Positions 1-6,279 of a stretch of 6,994 nucleotides of DNA are shown here, piece by piece (positions within the stretch are counted from its first letter, which is position 1; every line of letters begins with the position of its first letter). The notes beneath the pieces are model-generated. The model searched no databases and had not been told where the DNA came from. It worked only from the letters and a program-made list of their open reading frames with translations. Location: the NCBI GenBank assembly GCA_027311125.1, contig DAICZO010000381.1, forward strand, positions 1 to 6,994. The letters are read 5' to 3'. This DNA comes from Acidobacteriaceae bacterium (GTDB taxonomy: Bacteria > Acidobacteriota > Terriglobia > Terriglobales > Acidobacteriaceae). The position numbers and the translations under genes are program-made.

Positions 1-2038
1 CCAGGGTGCAGCCGGGGCAGAACTGATCGTAGGTGTCGAAGTCGCTGGGCTTGACGTCTTTTTCTCGTTCCGTGGGGACGCCGGCCTTGGCTTTGATCTT
101 GTCGTTCTCGTCTTCGATCGCCTTGTTCTCAATCTCGAGATCGATGATGCGTTGCTGGAAGACATCAGCGAGATACTTGGCCTGATCTTCGGTGCCACCC
201 TGAGCGACCATGCGCTGCCAGTCGATGAGATCGGGGTAGTAGAGCGGCTGCTTGGCAAGGATTTTGACCCAGCGATCGAGAAGGTCCGGGTCGAGGTGGG
301 CGGCGTCGGCGGCGTCTTCGACCTTCATCTTTGGCTTGCCACTGACCTTCCATGCAGCGACCATGTAGGTGGAGGCCTGAGAGGCAAGGGCCTGGGCGAG
401 TTGCTCGCTGGCGATCCTGGTATAGTCCTGCGCGGCCTCGTCGAGGTCGTTGGCTTTTTTGAAGGTCTGCCGCCAGAAGTCCACTTCAGCATCGGGGACG
501 AAGTTGTACTCCTTGTAGGTGGAGCTGGCGAAGATGCCGCCGAGGGAGTAGTAGTCGCGAGCGAGGATGGGGTCGTACTTGTGGTCGTGGCAACGGGCGC
601 AAGCTACGGTGAGTCCGAGGAAGCCGCGGGTGACGGCATCGATACGCTCGTTGCGCTCATCGGCGCGTCCTTGCACGGGTTCGGCCTGATCCCAGATCCA
701 GGGGGCTCCACCGAGGAAGCCGGTGGCCTTGAGATCCTCAGCGGTAGGATGTTTGGACATGAGGTCGCCGGCGAGTTGCATCTTGACGAACTTGTCGTAG
801 GGCAGGTCGGTGTTAATGGCGTTAATGACCCAGTCGCGGTAGACCCACGCGCCATCGAGTGGCATGTAGCCACGGCCACGAGGATCGAGGCCGCGGATAT
901 CGTCATCGCCGTAGCGGGCTACGTCGAGCCAGTGGCGGCCCCAGCGCTCGCCGTAACGGGGCGAGGCGAGGAGGCGATCGATGACCTTGGCGTAGGCGTC
1001 GCGCGAGGAGTCACGCTCGAAGGCGTCGATCTCTTCGGGCGTGGGAGGAAGGCCGGTGAGGTCGAGGGTAGCTCGGCGGATGAGGGTGCGTTTGTCCGCC
1101 TGGGGCGCGGGCTTGAGGCCCTTCTGCTCCAGCCTCGCAAGAACGAGGCGGTCGATGTCGGACTTGGGCCAGCTTGCGAGGGCTGCGTCCTTGATCGGCG
1201 GAATGACGGGTTGTTGCAGTGGCTGGAAGGACCAGAATTTGCGCATGTCGGCGGTGATCTGCTTGCCCTGTGCGCGGATGGGTGCGCTGCTCTGGGGCCA
1301 GGGTGCGCCCATCCTGACCCAGTCGGTGAGTGCCTGCACCTGATCGGCGGAGAGCTTGCCACCCTTGGGCATTTTTAGTGAGCCAGTTTGATGGACGGCC
1401 TGGAGGAGGAGACTCTTTTCCGAGTCGCCGGGGACGATTGCGGGACCGCTCGAGCCGCCCTTGAGCAGGTTATCGCGCGAGGTAAGGCTGAGGCCACCGG
1501 AGGAACGTTCGATGTGGCAACTGCTGCACTGCGTGGCGAAGATGGGACGGATTTTATTCTCGAAGAACTCATCGCCTGCTGAGCCTTTGGCTTGTGCGGC
1601 GGTGAGGGTGGCTACGACTGGACGGGCAGATTCGGTGCTATCCCAGACGCCTCCGCGACGGACCCATTCCACGAGGTTGGCTATATCGCTCTCGTTGAGC
1701 TTGACTCCCTTGGGCGGCATCTTGAGGTCGCCGGTCTGGCGGACGGCCTGGATGAGCAGGCTGTTTTCGGGGTCTTTGGGGATGATGGCCGGGCCCGAGT
1801 CGCCACCCTGCAGAATGGCGGCGTGGGAGTCGAGGCGGAGACCGCCCATGACCTCGGAGGTGTGGCATTTGTAGCAGTTTTGCGCGAGGACGGGACGGAC
1901 TTTGTCGTTGAAGAACTGGATGTCGTCGGGTGTGGCTGCGGAGGCTTTGGCTTCCTGACCGCGCACTGAGGCGATGTTTCCAGCGATAGCAGCCAAGATG
2001 ATGAGGGTGCAGGCACCAAGTATCCGGGGATATTTCAT
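1..2038 (-). CDS. Planctomycete-type multiheme cytochrome c / DUF1549 protein (3' part cut by window edge)
   Basis: This is the first 679 codons of an open frame with no stop before the left edge. Residues 1-28 look like a Sec signal peptide, so the product should be periplasmic. Two tandem cytochrome c modules follow (about 41-132 and 157-247), with heme sites CYKCH at 55-59 and CSSCH at 171-175 and likely Met axial ligands in LKMP at 107 and 223. A DUF1549 (PSCyt2) domain spans about 288-500 and contains WGRHWLDVARYGD (366-378) and a third heme site, CARCHDHKYDP, at 480-490. A charged, coiled-coil-like stretch lies near 630-660. The DUF1553 domain that usually ends the family is not reached. 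The ATG at 2038 overlaps the ATPase stop (ATGA), with GGAGAG 5 nt upstream. Electron transfer is inferred from the heme motifs; the enzymatic role of this family is unknown. The family call is strong; any specific substrate would be a guess. Confidence 0.93.
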   Translation of the reverse strand, partial: MKYPRILGACTLIILAAIAGNIASVRGQEAKASAATPDDIQFFNDKVRPVLAQNCYKCHTSEVMGGLRLDSHAAILQGGDSGPAIIPKDPENSLLIQAVRQTGDLKMPPKGVKLNESDIANLVEWVRRGGVWDSTESARPVVATLTAAQAKGSAGDEFFENKIRPIFATQCSSCHIERSSGGLSLTSRDNLLKGGSSGPAIVPGDSEKSLLLQAVHQTGSLKMPKGGKLSADQVQALTDWVRMGAPWPQSSAPIRAQGKQITADMRKFWSFQPLQQPVIPPIKDAALASWPKSDIDRLVLARLEQKGLKPAPQADKRTLIRRATLDLTGLPPTPEEIDAFERDSSRDAYAKVIDRLLASPRYGERWGRHWLDVARYGDDDIRGLDPRGRGYMPLDGAWVYRDWVINAINTDLPYDKFVKMQLAGDLMSKHPTAEDLKATGFLGGAPWIWDQAEPVQGRADERNERIDAVTRGFLGLTVACARCHDHKYDPILARDYYSLGGIFASSTYKEYNFVPDAEVDFWRQTFKKANDLDEAAQDYTRIASEQLAQALASQASTYMVAAWKVSGKPKMKVEDAADAAHLDPDLLDRWVKILAKQPLYYPDLIDWQRMVAQGGTEDQAKYLADVFQQRIIDLEIENKAIEDENDKIKAKAGVPTEREKDVKPSDFDTYDQFCPGCTL

Positions 2039-2949
2039 CGTATCTCTCCGTCGGGCGAGGGCGTGGTGAGGTGGTCGCCGCGCGAGAACTGTTCTATGTG
2101 GTCGACGAGATCGAGGAACTCCTGGCCGTTGTTGCGCAGGCTCATGCCGGAGGCAGGTAGCTGCATGTCGAGGGCGACGCGTGAGCCACAGTGATCGGCG
2201 TGACTGGAGCGGGCCAGTACGATGAGGCGCGTGCCGAGATAGAGCGCCTCGGCGGTGTTGTGGGTGACGAAGACGACGGTCGGCCTGGTCTCGCTCCAGA
2301 CGGTGCGCAGGAGTCGCTGCAGGCTGCTGCGGGTGGCGGGATCAAGTGCGCTGAAGGCCTCATCCATAAGCAGGACGCGGGATTTCATCATCAGGGCCTG
2401 AGCGATGGCGACGCGCTGCTGCATGCCGCCAGAGAGCTGATGGGGATACTTGCCTGCGTCGGACTGTTGCAAGCCCATGTGGCGCAGTTGGTTGAGCGCC
2501 TCGGCGTGGACTTGTTTGCGGAAGGTGCGGAAGCTGGGCTTGAGCCGTCCGAGGATGTGATAGTGGGAGGTCTCGGGGCCCATGGCAAGATTTTCGAGGA
2601 CGGTGCGATCGGGGAAGAGCGAGTACTTCTGAGGTACGTAGCCGCAACGGGAGTCGACACGCTGGACCGCGCTGCCGGAGACGGCGATGTGGCCCTGGGT
2701 TGGATGCTCCTGACCAAGGATCATGCGGAGCAGCGTGCTTTTGCCGCAGCCGGTTTCTCCGAGGAGCACAACGAACTCCCCTTGTTGGATATCGATGCTG
2801 ATGTCTTCGAGGATGGTTCTGCGGGCTTTTTTACCGATGGGATAGGAGACGGAGACATTCTGAATCTGGACGGCCGTGGGGCTGGGTGACTCTGACGAAG
2901 AGGCTGCTGCGTGCGGGCGTGCTTGAGGTGCGCTCAGGATTGAAACCAT
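2035..2949 (-). CDS. ABC transporter ATP-binding protein, NitT/TauT (SsuB/TauB-like) class
   Basis: This 304-residue cytoplasmic ATPase should power the importer made with the permease and binding protein upstream. All nucleotide-binding motifs are intact: Walker A GETGCGKST at 64-72, Q-loop Gln in YVPQ at 107, signature LSGGMQQRV at 172-180, Walker B VLLMDE at 192-197, D-loop SALD at 200-203 and H-loop His230 in VTHN. The ABC domain starts near residue 27 (VQIQNVSVSYP), after a low-complexity Ser/Pro/Ala stretch, and a tail of about 50 residues follows the core. The ATG at 2949 is supported by a perfect AGGAGG (2958-2963) 8 nt upstream, lying inside the end of the permease gene. The frame overlaps the permease by 16 nt and the cytochrome gene by 4 nt. 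The family assignment is secure; the substrate is inferred only from the binding protein. Confidence 0.96.
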   Translation of the reverse strand: MVSILSAPQARPHAAASSSESPSPTAVQIQNVSVSYPIGKKARRTILEDISIDIQQGEFVVLLGETGCGKSTLLRMILGQEHPTQGHIAVSGSAVQRVDSRCGYVPQKYSLFPDRTVLENLAMGPETSHYHILGRLKPSFRTFRKQVHAEALNQLRHMGLQQSDAGKYPHQLSGGMQQRVAIAQALMMKSRVLLMDEAFSALDPATRSSLQRLLRTVWSETRPTVVFVTHNTAEALYLGTRLIVLARSSHADHCGSRVALDMQLPASGMSLRNNGQEFLDLVDHIEQFSRGDHLTTPSPDGEIR

Positions 2950-3794
2950 GGATGCATCCTCCTATTGAGTACCCGTAGCGAAAGGTCGATGAGGAACAGC
3001 AGGAAAGCTACCCACAAGACGTACGGCAGGATGACATCCATACCCATGTGGCGGCGCATGATGGCGATACGGTAGGCGAGACCGTCGGACGCGGCGATCA
3101 TCTCGCCGGCGAAGAGGAAGAGCATCATGGGCTTGAGATTGAGCCGCAGACTGTTGATGACCTGTGGCATGACCTGACGAAAGACGACGCGATAAGCTAC
3201 GTCGAAGTTGTTGGCATCAAGGGTGAAGGCTTTGACGATCTGCTCCTGCGGGACGGCACGGACCATCTGGCTGACATCGAGGATGATGGTGGGCGCAACG
3301 CCGATGACGATGAGAGCGATCTTGGACCACTCGTCGATGCCGAAGACGATGAAGAGGATAGGCAGGAGCGAGAGCGCGACGATCTTGTCGAAGAAAAGGA
3401 CGAAGCGCAGAAAGCCCGCGCCAAACCAGGGGAAGAGACCGATGTGTAGTGCGAGGAGAATGGCCGGGATAAGCAGCAGCAGGCTGATGAAGAAGCGGCG
3501 TCCGCTGGAGACGGTGTCTTTCCAGATCATCGAGTGGTGGAGACGCTCCCACCGGGAGGCGTTGTCTGCGGGGATGTAGTCGTCTTCTTCGGCTGGCTCG
3601 AAGACAGAGGCGTGGATTCCTGCGGCGAGTTGACGTGCGTTGGGGACGACACGGTCTTCGCTATTTTCGCGATGACGACTGATGGACGTCTGCATGTACA
3701 AGCCGATGCAGATGACAAACAGCAACACCGAAAGGGACTGGCTGAGGAGCCGGTTGGGCCTGGCCTGAATATCGAATGGTGAGAAGTTAGCCAT
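2934..3794 (-). CDS. ABC transporter permease, NitT/TauT (SsuC/TauC-like) class, urea-carboxylase-region type
   Basis: This 286-residue inner-membrane protein has about six hydrophobic segments (near 18-35, 102-122, 130-150, 157-173, 222-234 and 253-272). A polar stretch of about 65 residues separates the first two. The cytoplasmic EAA-like coupling loop is at about 184-212 (EQIVKAFTLD then VVFRQVMPQV). The glycine usual in this loop appears to be Asp193, which is atypical. The open frame extends upstream to an ATG at 3953, but that would overlap the binding-protein gene by over 150 bp with an Arg/His-rich sequence unlike the family. The ATG at 3794 gives a normal N-terminus and lies 5 nt after the preceding stop. 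A purine-rich AGGGGAAG lies 11 nt upstream, a rather long spacing, so coupled re-initiation is likely. It should form the channel for the substrate delivered by the binding protein. Confidence 0.93.
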   Translation of the reverse strand: MANFSPFDIQARPNRLLSQSLSVLLFVICIGLYMQTSISRHRENSEDRVVPNARQLAAGIHASVFEPAEEDDYIPADNASRWERLHHSMIWKDTVSSGRRFFISLLLLIPAILLALHIGLFPWFGAGFLRFVLFFDKIVALSLLPILFIVFGIDEWSKIALIVIGVAPTIILDVSQMVRAVPQEQIVKAFTLDANNFDVAYRVVFRQVMPQVINSLRLNLKPMMLFLFAGEMIAASDGLAYRIAIMRRHMGMDVILPYVLWVAFLLFLIDLSLRVLNRRMHPWFQS

Positions 3795-3799
3795 AGCGT

Positions 3800-4885
3800 C
3801 TATAGCTTCCCCTGTTGTGCAGCCTGCATGTAGGTGGCGTTGAAGCGCAGGCGGACGCGATCTTTGCGGCCCTGGATCGAACCGTCGGGATAGGTGATGG
3901 CGACGTCGTCTACTGACTTGATGCCCTGCCCCAGAAGTCCATGCGCGTAGCAAAACTGGCGGACGAGATCCATCTTTTGCTTGATGGCTGGGCCGGTGGC
4001 GAATTCGGATGCGGACTTGGGAGTGGCGAAGAGTGCGGTGGTTTTGAGTTGCTCCTTGTAGGAGTCTACGGAGTCGCCAGAGGCTGCGGCACTGTACTTG
4101 AGGGCCTGGGGCTGGCCGGCCGCGAGCTGCTGGACGGTTTCGTACCAGGCGCCGCTGATGGCCTTGGCAAACTTGACGCCGGAGCCGTCGGGGCGGTTGA
4201 GAACTTCGGTGCGCACGACGAGCAGGTCGAGGATCTCAGCGGGGATTTTGGAAGAGTCGAAGATGGAGTGAATGCTCTTGTCGGCGAGGATCTGGGAGAC
4301 GAGCGGTTTCCAGGTAACGACAACGGGATTCGACGTGTTGTTGAGGAAGGCCGGGACGATGTCGGAATCGGACGTGTTGATGAGGCGGAGTTTGGAGAGC
4401 TGTGCCTGTTGGCCGTTGAGTACCATTCCGCGCTCGAGGAGATATTCCGATACGGTCTTCTGGACGAGCATGATGCGCTGGCCGGGAAGTTTATCGAAGG
4501 TGAGACCGTTGCGCACCAGAATGGCATCGTTGCCGTTGGAGTAGTCGCCGATGATGATGGCAGTGGAGTCGACACCGGCGGCGGCGGGCATGTCGAGCGC
4601 TTCCATATTGGTCATGGTGCAGGCATCGATATTTTTCGCGACGAAGGAATCCAGCGAGGCGGCGTAATCGAAGCGCTGCACCTTGATGGCGATGGCATAT
4701 TTGTCGGCCCACTTCTTTAGTATTCCGGATTTCTGCATGTAGAAGTAGGGATTCCAACCTGCATAGACGGACCAACCAACGGTGAATGTTGGCACGTCAG
4801 CGTGGGCGTTCGCGGTTACGGCGAATCCCTGCAGGAGCAGGAGGCTACCGATAAGACTTAAGAAGCGTACGTTCGTCGCTTTCAT
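3800..4885 (-). CDS. Periplasmic substrate-binding protein of a urea-carboxylase-region (probable guanidine/urea) ABC importer
   Basis: This 361-residue protein begins with a clear Sec signal peptide (residues 1-29, hydrophobic core LSLIGSLLLLQGFAV, cleavage near ANAHA). The mature part reads like the NitT/TauT binding-protein branch encoded beside urea carboxylases: TFTVGWSVYAGWNPY at 33-47, SGILKKWADKY at 53-63, DACTMTNMEALDMPAAAGVD at 87-106, GDYSNGNDAI at 113-122, NTSDSDIVPAF at 170-180 and ISGAWYET at 243-250. Known family members serve urea carboxylase loci, many since reassigned to guanidine use, so guanidine is a reasonable but unproven ligand. The frame is open up to an ATG at 5014, but the extra 43 residues would precede the signal peptide. 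The ATG at 4885 is therefore chosen, with AGGAG only 3 nt upstream, which is unusually close. It is the first gene of the leftward operon. Confidence 0.92.
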   Translation of the reverse strand: MKATNVRFLSLIGSLLLLQGFAVTANAHADVPTFTVGWSVYAGWNPYFYMQKSGILKKWADKYAIAIKVQRFDYAASLDSFVAKNIDACTMTNMEALDMPAAAGVDSTAIIIGDYSNGNDAILVRNGLTFDKLPGQRIMLVQKTVSEYLLERGMVLNGQQAQLSKLRLINTSDSDIVPAFLNNTSNPVVVTWKPLVSQILADKSIHSIFDSSKIPAEILDLLVVRTEVLNRPDGSGVKFAKAISGAWYETVQQLAAGQPQALKYSAAASGDSVDSYKEQLKTTALFATPKSASEFATGPAIKQKMDLVRQFCYAHGLLGQGIKSVDDVAITYPDGSIQGRKDRVRLRFNATYMQAAQQGKL

Positions 4886-4935
4886 TGGCTCCTGACGTTG
4901 GAACGGTAGGGTCTTTCGTTGGAGGATCGATAACG

Positions 4936-5015
4936 TATGGTCGCGAGTGATACTGAGTTTAGATCGAGAAAGAAAGCCAGGGAGCGCGTTATGCGGCAAC
5001 TCGATTGCGACCATA
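4936..5015 (-). repeat. Nested inverted repeat, possible structured mRNA leader of the importer operon
   Basis: TATGGTCGC at 4936-4944 is the exact inverse complement of GCGACCATA at 5007-5015 (9 bp). Just inside it, ATCGAG at 4963-4968 pairs with CTCGAT at 5000-5005 (6 bp). In the minus-strand transcript the two helices would be nested and nearly stacked on one side (a single unpaired base at 5006), with an 18-nt bulge on the other. The outer arm shares 5012-5015 with the palindrome at 5012-5028, so those two foldings exclude each other. By chance, a 9-bp match in a region this size is not very rare, so function is uncertain. Confidence 0.3.
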
Positions 5016-5028
5016 GCAAATATCTATG
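5012..5028. repeat. Short palindrome CATAG-N7-CTATG
   Basis: Arms CATAG (5012-5016) and CTATG (5024-5028) flank 7 nt. The total length of 17 bp equals that of the neighbouring palindrome at 5041-5057, and their centres are 29 bp apart, not far from three helical turns. The two could be related half-site pairs for one regulator. The left arm also overlaps the longer inverted repeat that pairs with 4936-4944. Confidence 0.3.
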
Positions 5029-5040
5029 CCAGTCACTTTG

Positions 5041-5057
5041 CCTATAACCCGTATAGG
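5041..5057. repeat. Short perfect palindrome (possible operator)
   Basis: Arms CCTATA (5041-5046) and TATAGG (5052-5057) flank a 5-nt centre, ACCCG. The 17-bp size suits a dimeric repressor such as a GntR-type regulator, or a small RNA hairpin. It lies between the candidate promoters and the importer start. No regulator gene is visible in the window. The repeat is directly seen; its function is inference. Confidence 0.4.
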
Positions 5058-5061
5058 AGAT

Positions 5062-5091
5062 TTGAATACGGCGCGAGTAGTCCGGCATTAT
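5062..5091 (+). promoter_or_regulatory. Candidate sigma70-type promoter for the propeller gene
   Basis: TTGAAT (5062-5067) and CATTAT (5086-5091) are separated by 18 bp, each matching consensus at four of six positions. The -10 lies on the same bases as the opposing minus-strand candidate, so transcription in the two directions could compete. It would give a leader of about 100 nt. Weak sequence evidence only. Confidence 0.2.
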
Positions 5092-5114
5092 TTGTTCTAG
5101 TAGGAGTTACCCAA
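5087..5114 (-). promoter_or_regulatory. Candidate sigma70-type promoter for the importer operon
   Basis: On the minus strand TTGGGT (5114-5109) and AATAAT (5092-5087) are separated by 16 bp. The -10 matches TATAAT at five of six positions; the -35 is poor (three of six). A start near 5080 would leave a leader of about 195 nt before the binding-protein ATG, including all the inverted repeats described. Weak sequence evidence only. Confidence 0.25.
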
Positions 5115-5201
5115 AGTCATTCCTGTTCGGTCAGCCCAGAACGTAACCCATCGGTTCTTTACCGGCAGTGTAGGTTCGGCATGTTGAGGAGCGATCTATT
5201 C

Positions 5202-6212
5202 ATGCGTAAGCGGTTTCGAGTAACGATCCTGATGGACTTAGTAGCCATTTTTGCGTTTGGCAGCCACTTGGTGGTCGCACAGCAACCGTCGAATGTGGCC
5301 CCGGTCAAGACGGTGGTTCGAGCGGGGGTGTCGGTGTCGGGGGTAGTACGACCGCTGAGCGAGTTGGCGAAGCAGGCGGTGTACCCGGTCGAGGGGTCGC
5401 CGGATTGGTCGGTAATGGCGAAGGATGCCGTATGGGTATCGAGTGCGCGCGTGAATCATCTGGTGCAACTGATGCCGGCGACCGGGAATGTAGGAATGAT
5501 CGTAACGATTCAGCGTCCTTGCTCTGGTCTGGCGTATGGTTTTGGCTCGGTCTGGGTGCCTAGCTGCGGGGGCCACATGCTGGTGCGGATGGATGAACAG
5601 ACGGGCAAGGTGACGGCAGAGATTGCGGTTGATCCGGCGAACTCCGAAGGTGGAATTACGGTAGGGGATGGTTCGATATGGATGGTGGCGAAGCCGAGTA
5701 CGCTGATGCGGATTGACCCGACTACGAACACAATTGTTGGGAGTGTTGTGCTGCCTTCGGAGACGGAGAACCCTGCGTTTGGGGATGGATTTATATGGCT
5801 GTCTTCATTTGGGCATGACGAGCTCTTGAAGGTTGATCCGAAGACGATGGCGGTAGCAGGGAGAGTTGCCGTGGGGCCGAAGCCACGGTTTCTGACCGTT
5901 GGTGCAGGCTCAGTATGGACGCTGAACCAGGGTGACGGTTCGATCACGCGCGTGGATATGGCTACCGGTAAAGTGATGGCGACGATCGCCTGCGGGATTC
6001 CGGGCGAGGGTGGCGAGATCACGTTTGGTGCGGGCTCCGTGTGGGCGGCTATGTTTGATTTCCCTTTGACGCAGGTGGACGCCGCCAGCAATCTTCCAGT
6101 GCGGCAGTGGAAGGGACAAGGGGGCGATGGGGTTCGTTTTGGATTTGGATCGGTGTGGCTATCCAACCTGCGGCAGGCCAGCGTTTGGCAGATTTCGCCC
6201 GAGCAGAAGTAA
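5202..6212 (+). CDS. Secreted seven-repeat beta-propeller protein, function unknown
   Basis: This 336-residue protein has a likely signal peptide (residues 1-26, cleavage near VVAQ), so it should be periplasmic or exported. About seven repeats of 35-50 residues each centre on a Gly-x-Gly-[ST/F]-[VI]-Trp strand: KDAVWV near 74-79, GFGSVWV 113-119, GDGSIWM 155-161, GDGFIWL 194-200, GAGSVWT 234-240, GAGSVWA 276-282 and GFGSVWL 314-320. Most are followed by a strand of the type hRhDxxTxxV. This is typical of YncE/YVTN-like propellers, which bind varied ligands or act as scaffolds. The ATG at 5202 has GAGGAG (5186-5191) 10 nt upstream; the open frame back to 4947 and an ATG at 5181 fit the signal peptide and ribosome site less well. 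No enzymatic motif was recognised. Its place between importer and DUF1989 gene suggests a linked role, but that is conjecture. Confidence 0.88.
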   Translation: MRKRFRVTILMDLVAIFAFGSHLVVAQQPSNVAPVKTVVRAGVSVSGVVRPLSELAKQAVYPVEGSPDWSVMAKDAVWVSSARVNHLVQLMPATGNVGMIVTIQRPCSGLAYGFGSVWVPSCGGHMLVRMDEQTGKVTAEIAVDPANSEGGITVGDGSIWMVAKPSTLMRIDPTTNTIVGSVVLPSETENPAFGDGFIWLSSFGHDELLKVDPKTMAVAGRVAVGPKPRFLTVGAGSVWTLNQGDGSITRVDMATGKVMATIACGIPGEGGEITFGAGSVWAAMFDFPLTQVDAASNLPVRQWKGQGGDGVRFGFGSVWLSNLRQASVWQISPEQK

Positions 6213-6279
6213 CAGCGACGGCTGGTAAGACTTCGAATTATTTACGGATCGGCACCGTTGCCGAAGAAAGTCGGTCGGA

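Larger units (their letters stand above)
4886..5201. promoter_or_regulatory. Divergent intergenic control region
   Basis: These 316 bp separate the leftward importer operon from the rightward propeller gene, so they must hold promoters for both. No convincing gene is seen here; the frames crossing it are upstream extensions of the flanking genes with no family resemblance. The visible content is a pair of weak divergent promoter candidates near 5062-5114, two short palindromes (5012-5028 and 5041-5057) and a longer nested inverted repeat (4936-5015). I looked for the guanidine-I (ykkC), guanidine-II and guanidine-III riboswitch hallmarks on both strands and recognised none. The local base composition is more AT-rich than the flanking genes. 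Confidence 0.7.

Noticed and set aside
152..1378. Long plus-strand open frame of 408 codons antisense to the cytochrome gene
   Set aside because: It is a Gly/Val/Leu-rich mirror of the GC-rich cytochrome gene with no recognisable domain. The minus strand here encodes clear heme sites and the DUF1549 motifs.
2009..2038. Lipobox-like LGAC at residues 7-10 of the cytochrome precursor
   Set aside because: The cysteine comes before the hydrophobic core rather than after it, so lipoprotein processing there is implausible.
2191..2889. Plus-strand open frame of 232 codons over the ATPase gene
   Set aside because: It lies entirely antisense to intact ABC ATPase motifs and has no family resemblance.
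3048..3449. Highly acidic plus-strand open frame of 133 codons
   Set aside because: The Asp/Glu-rich composition comes from the complement of codons in the permease; no domain and no good ribosome site.
3795..3953. N-terminal extension of the permease to an ATG at 3953
   Set aside because: It would overlap the binding-protein gene almost completely, and its Arg/His/Pro-rich residues are unlike any permease N-terminus.
3941..4720. Plus-strand open frame of 259 codons over the binding-protein gene
   Set aside because: It is antisense to a recognisable periplasmic binding protein and its Gly/Glu/Val-rich sequence matches no family.
4886..5014. N-terminal extension of the binding protein to an ATG at 5014
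   Set aside because: It would place 43 residues before a clear signal peptide, which would not fit export.
5152..5164. Small hairpin CGGT-TCTTT-ACCG upstream of the propeller gene, considered as a terminator or riboswitch stem
   Set aside because: Four base pairs with no following T-run; too short to support either call.
4947..5201. N-terminal extension of the propeller protein to an ATG at 4947
   Set aside because: It would put 85 residues with no family resemblance before the signal peptide. The ATG at 5202 has a GAGGAG site and begins the signal peptide directly.
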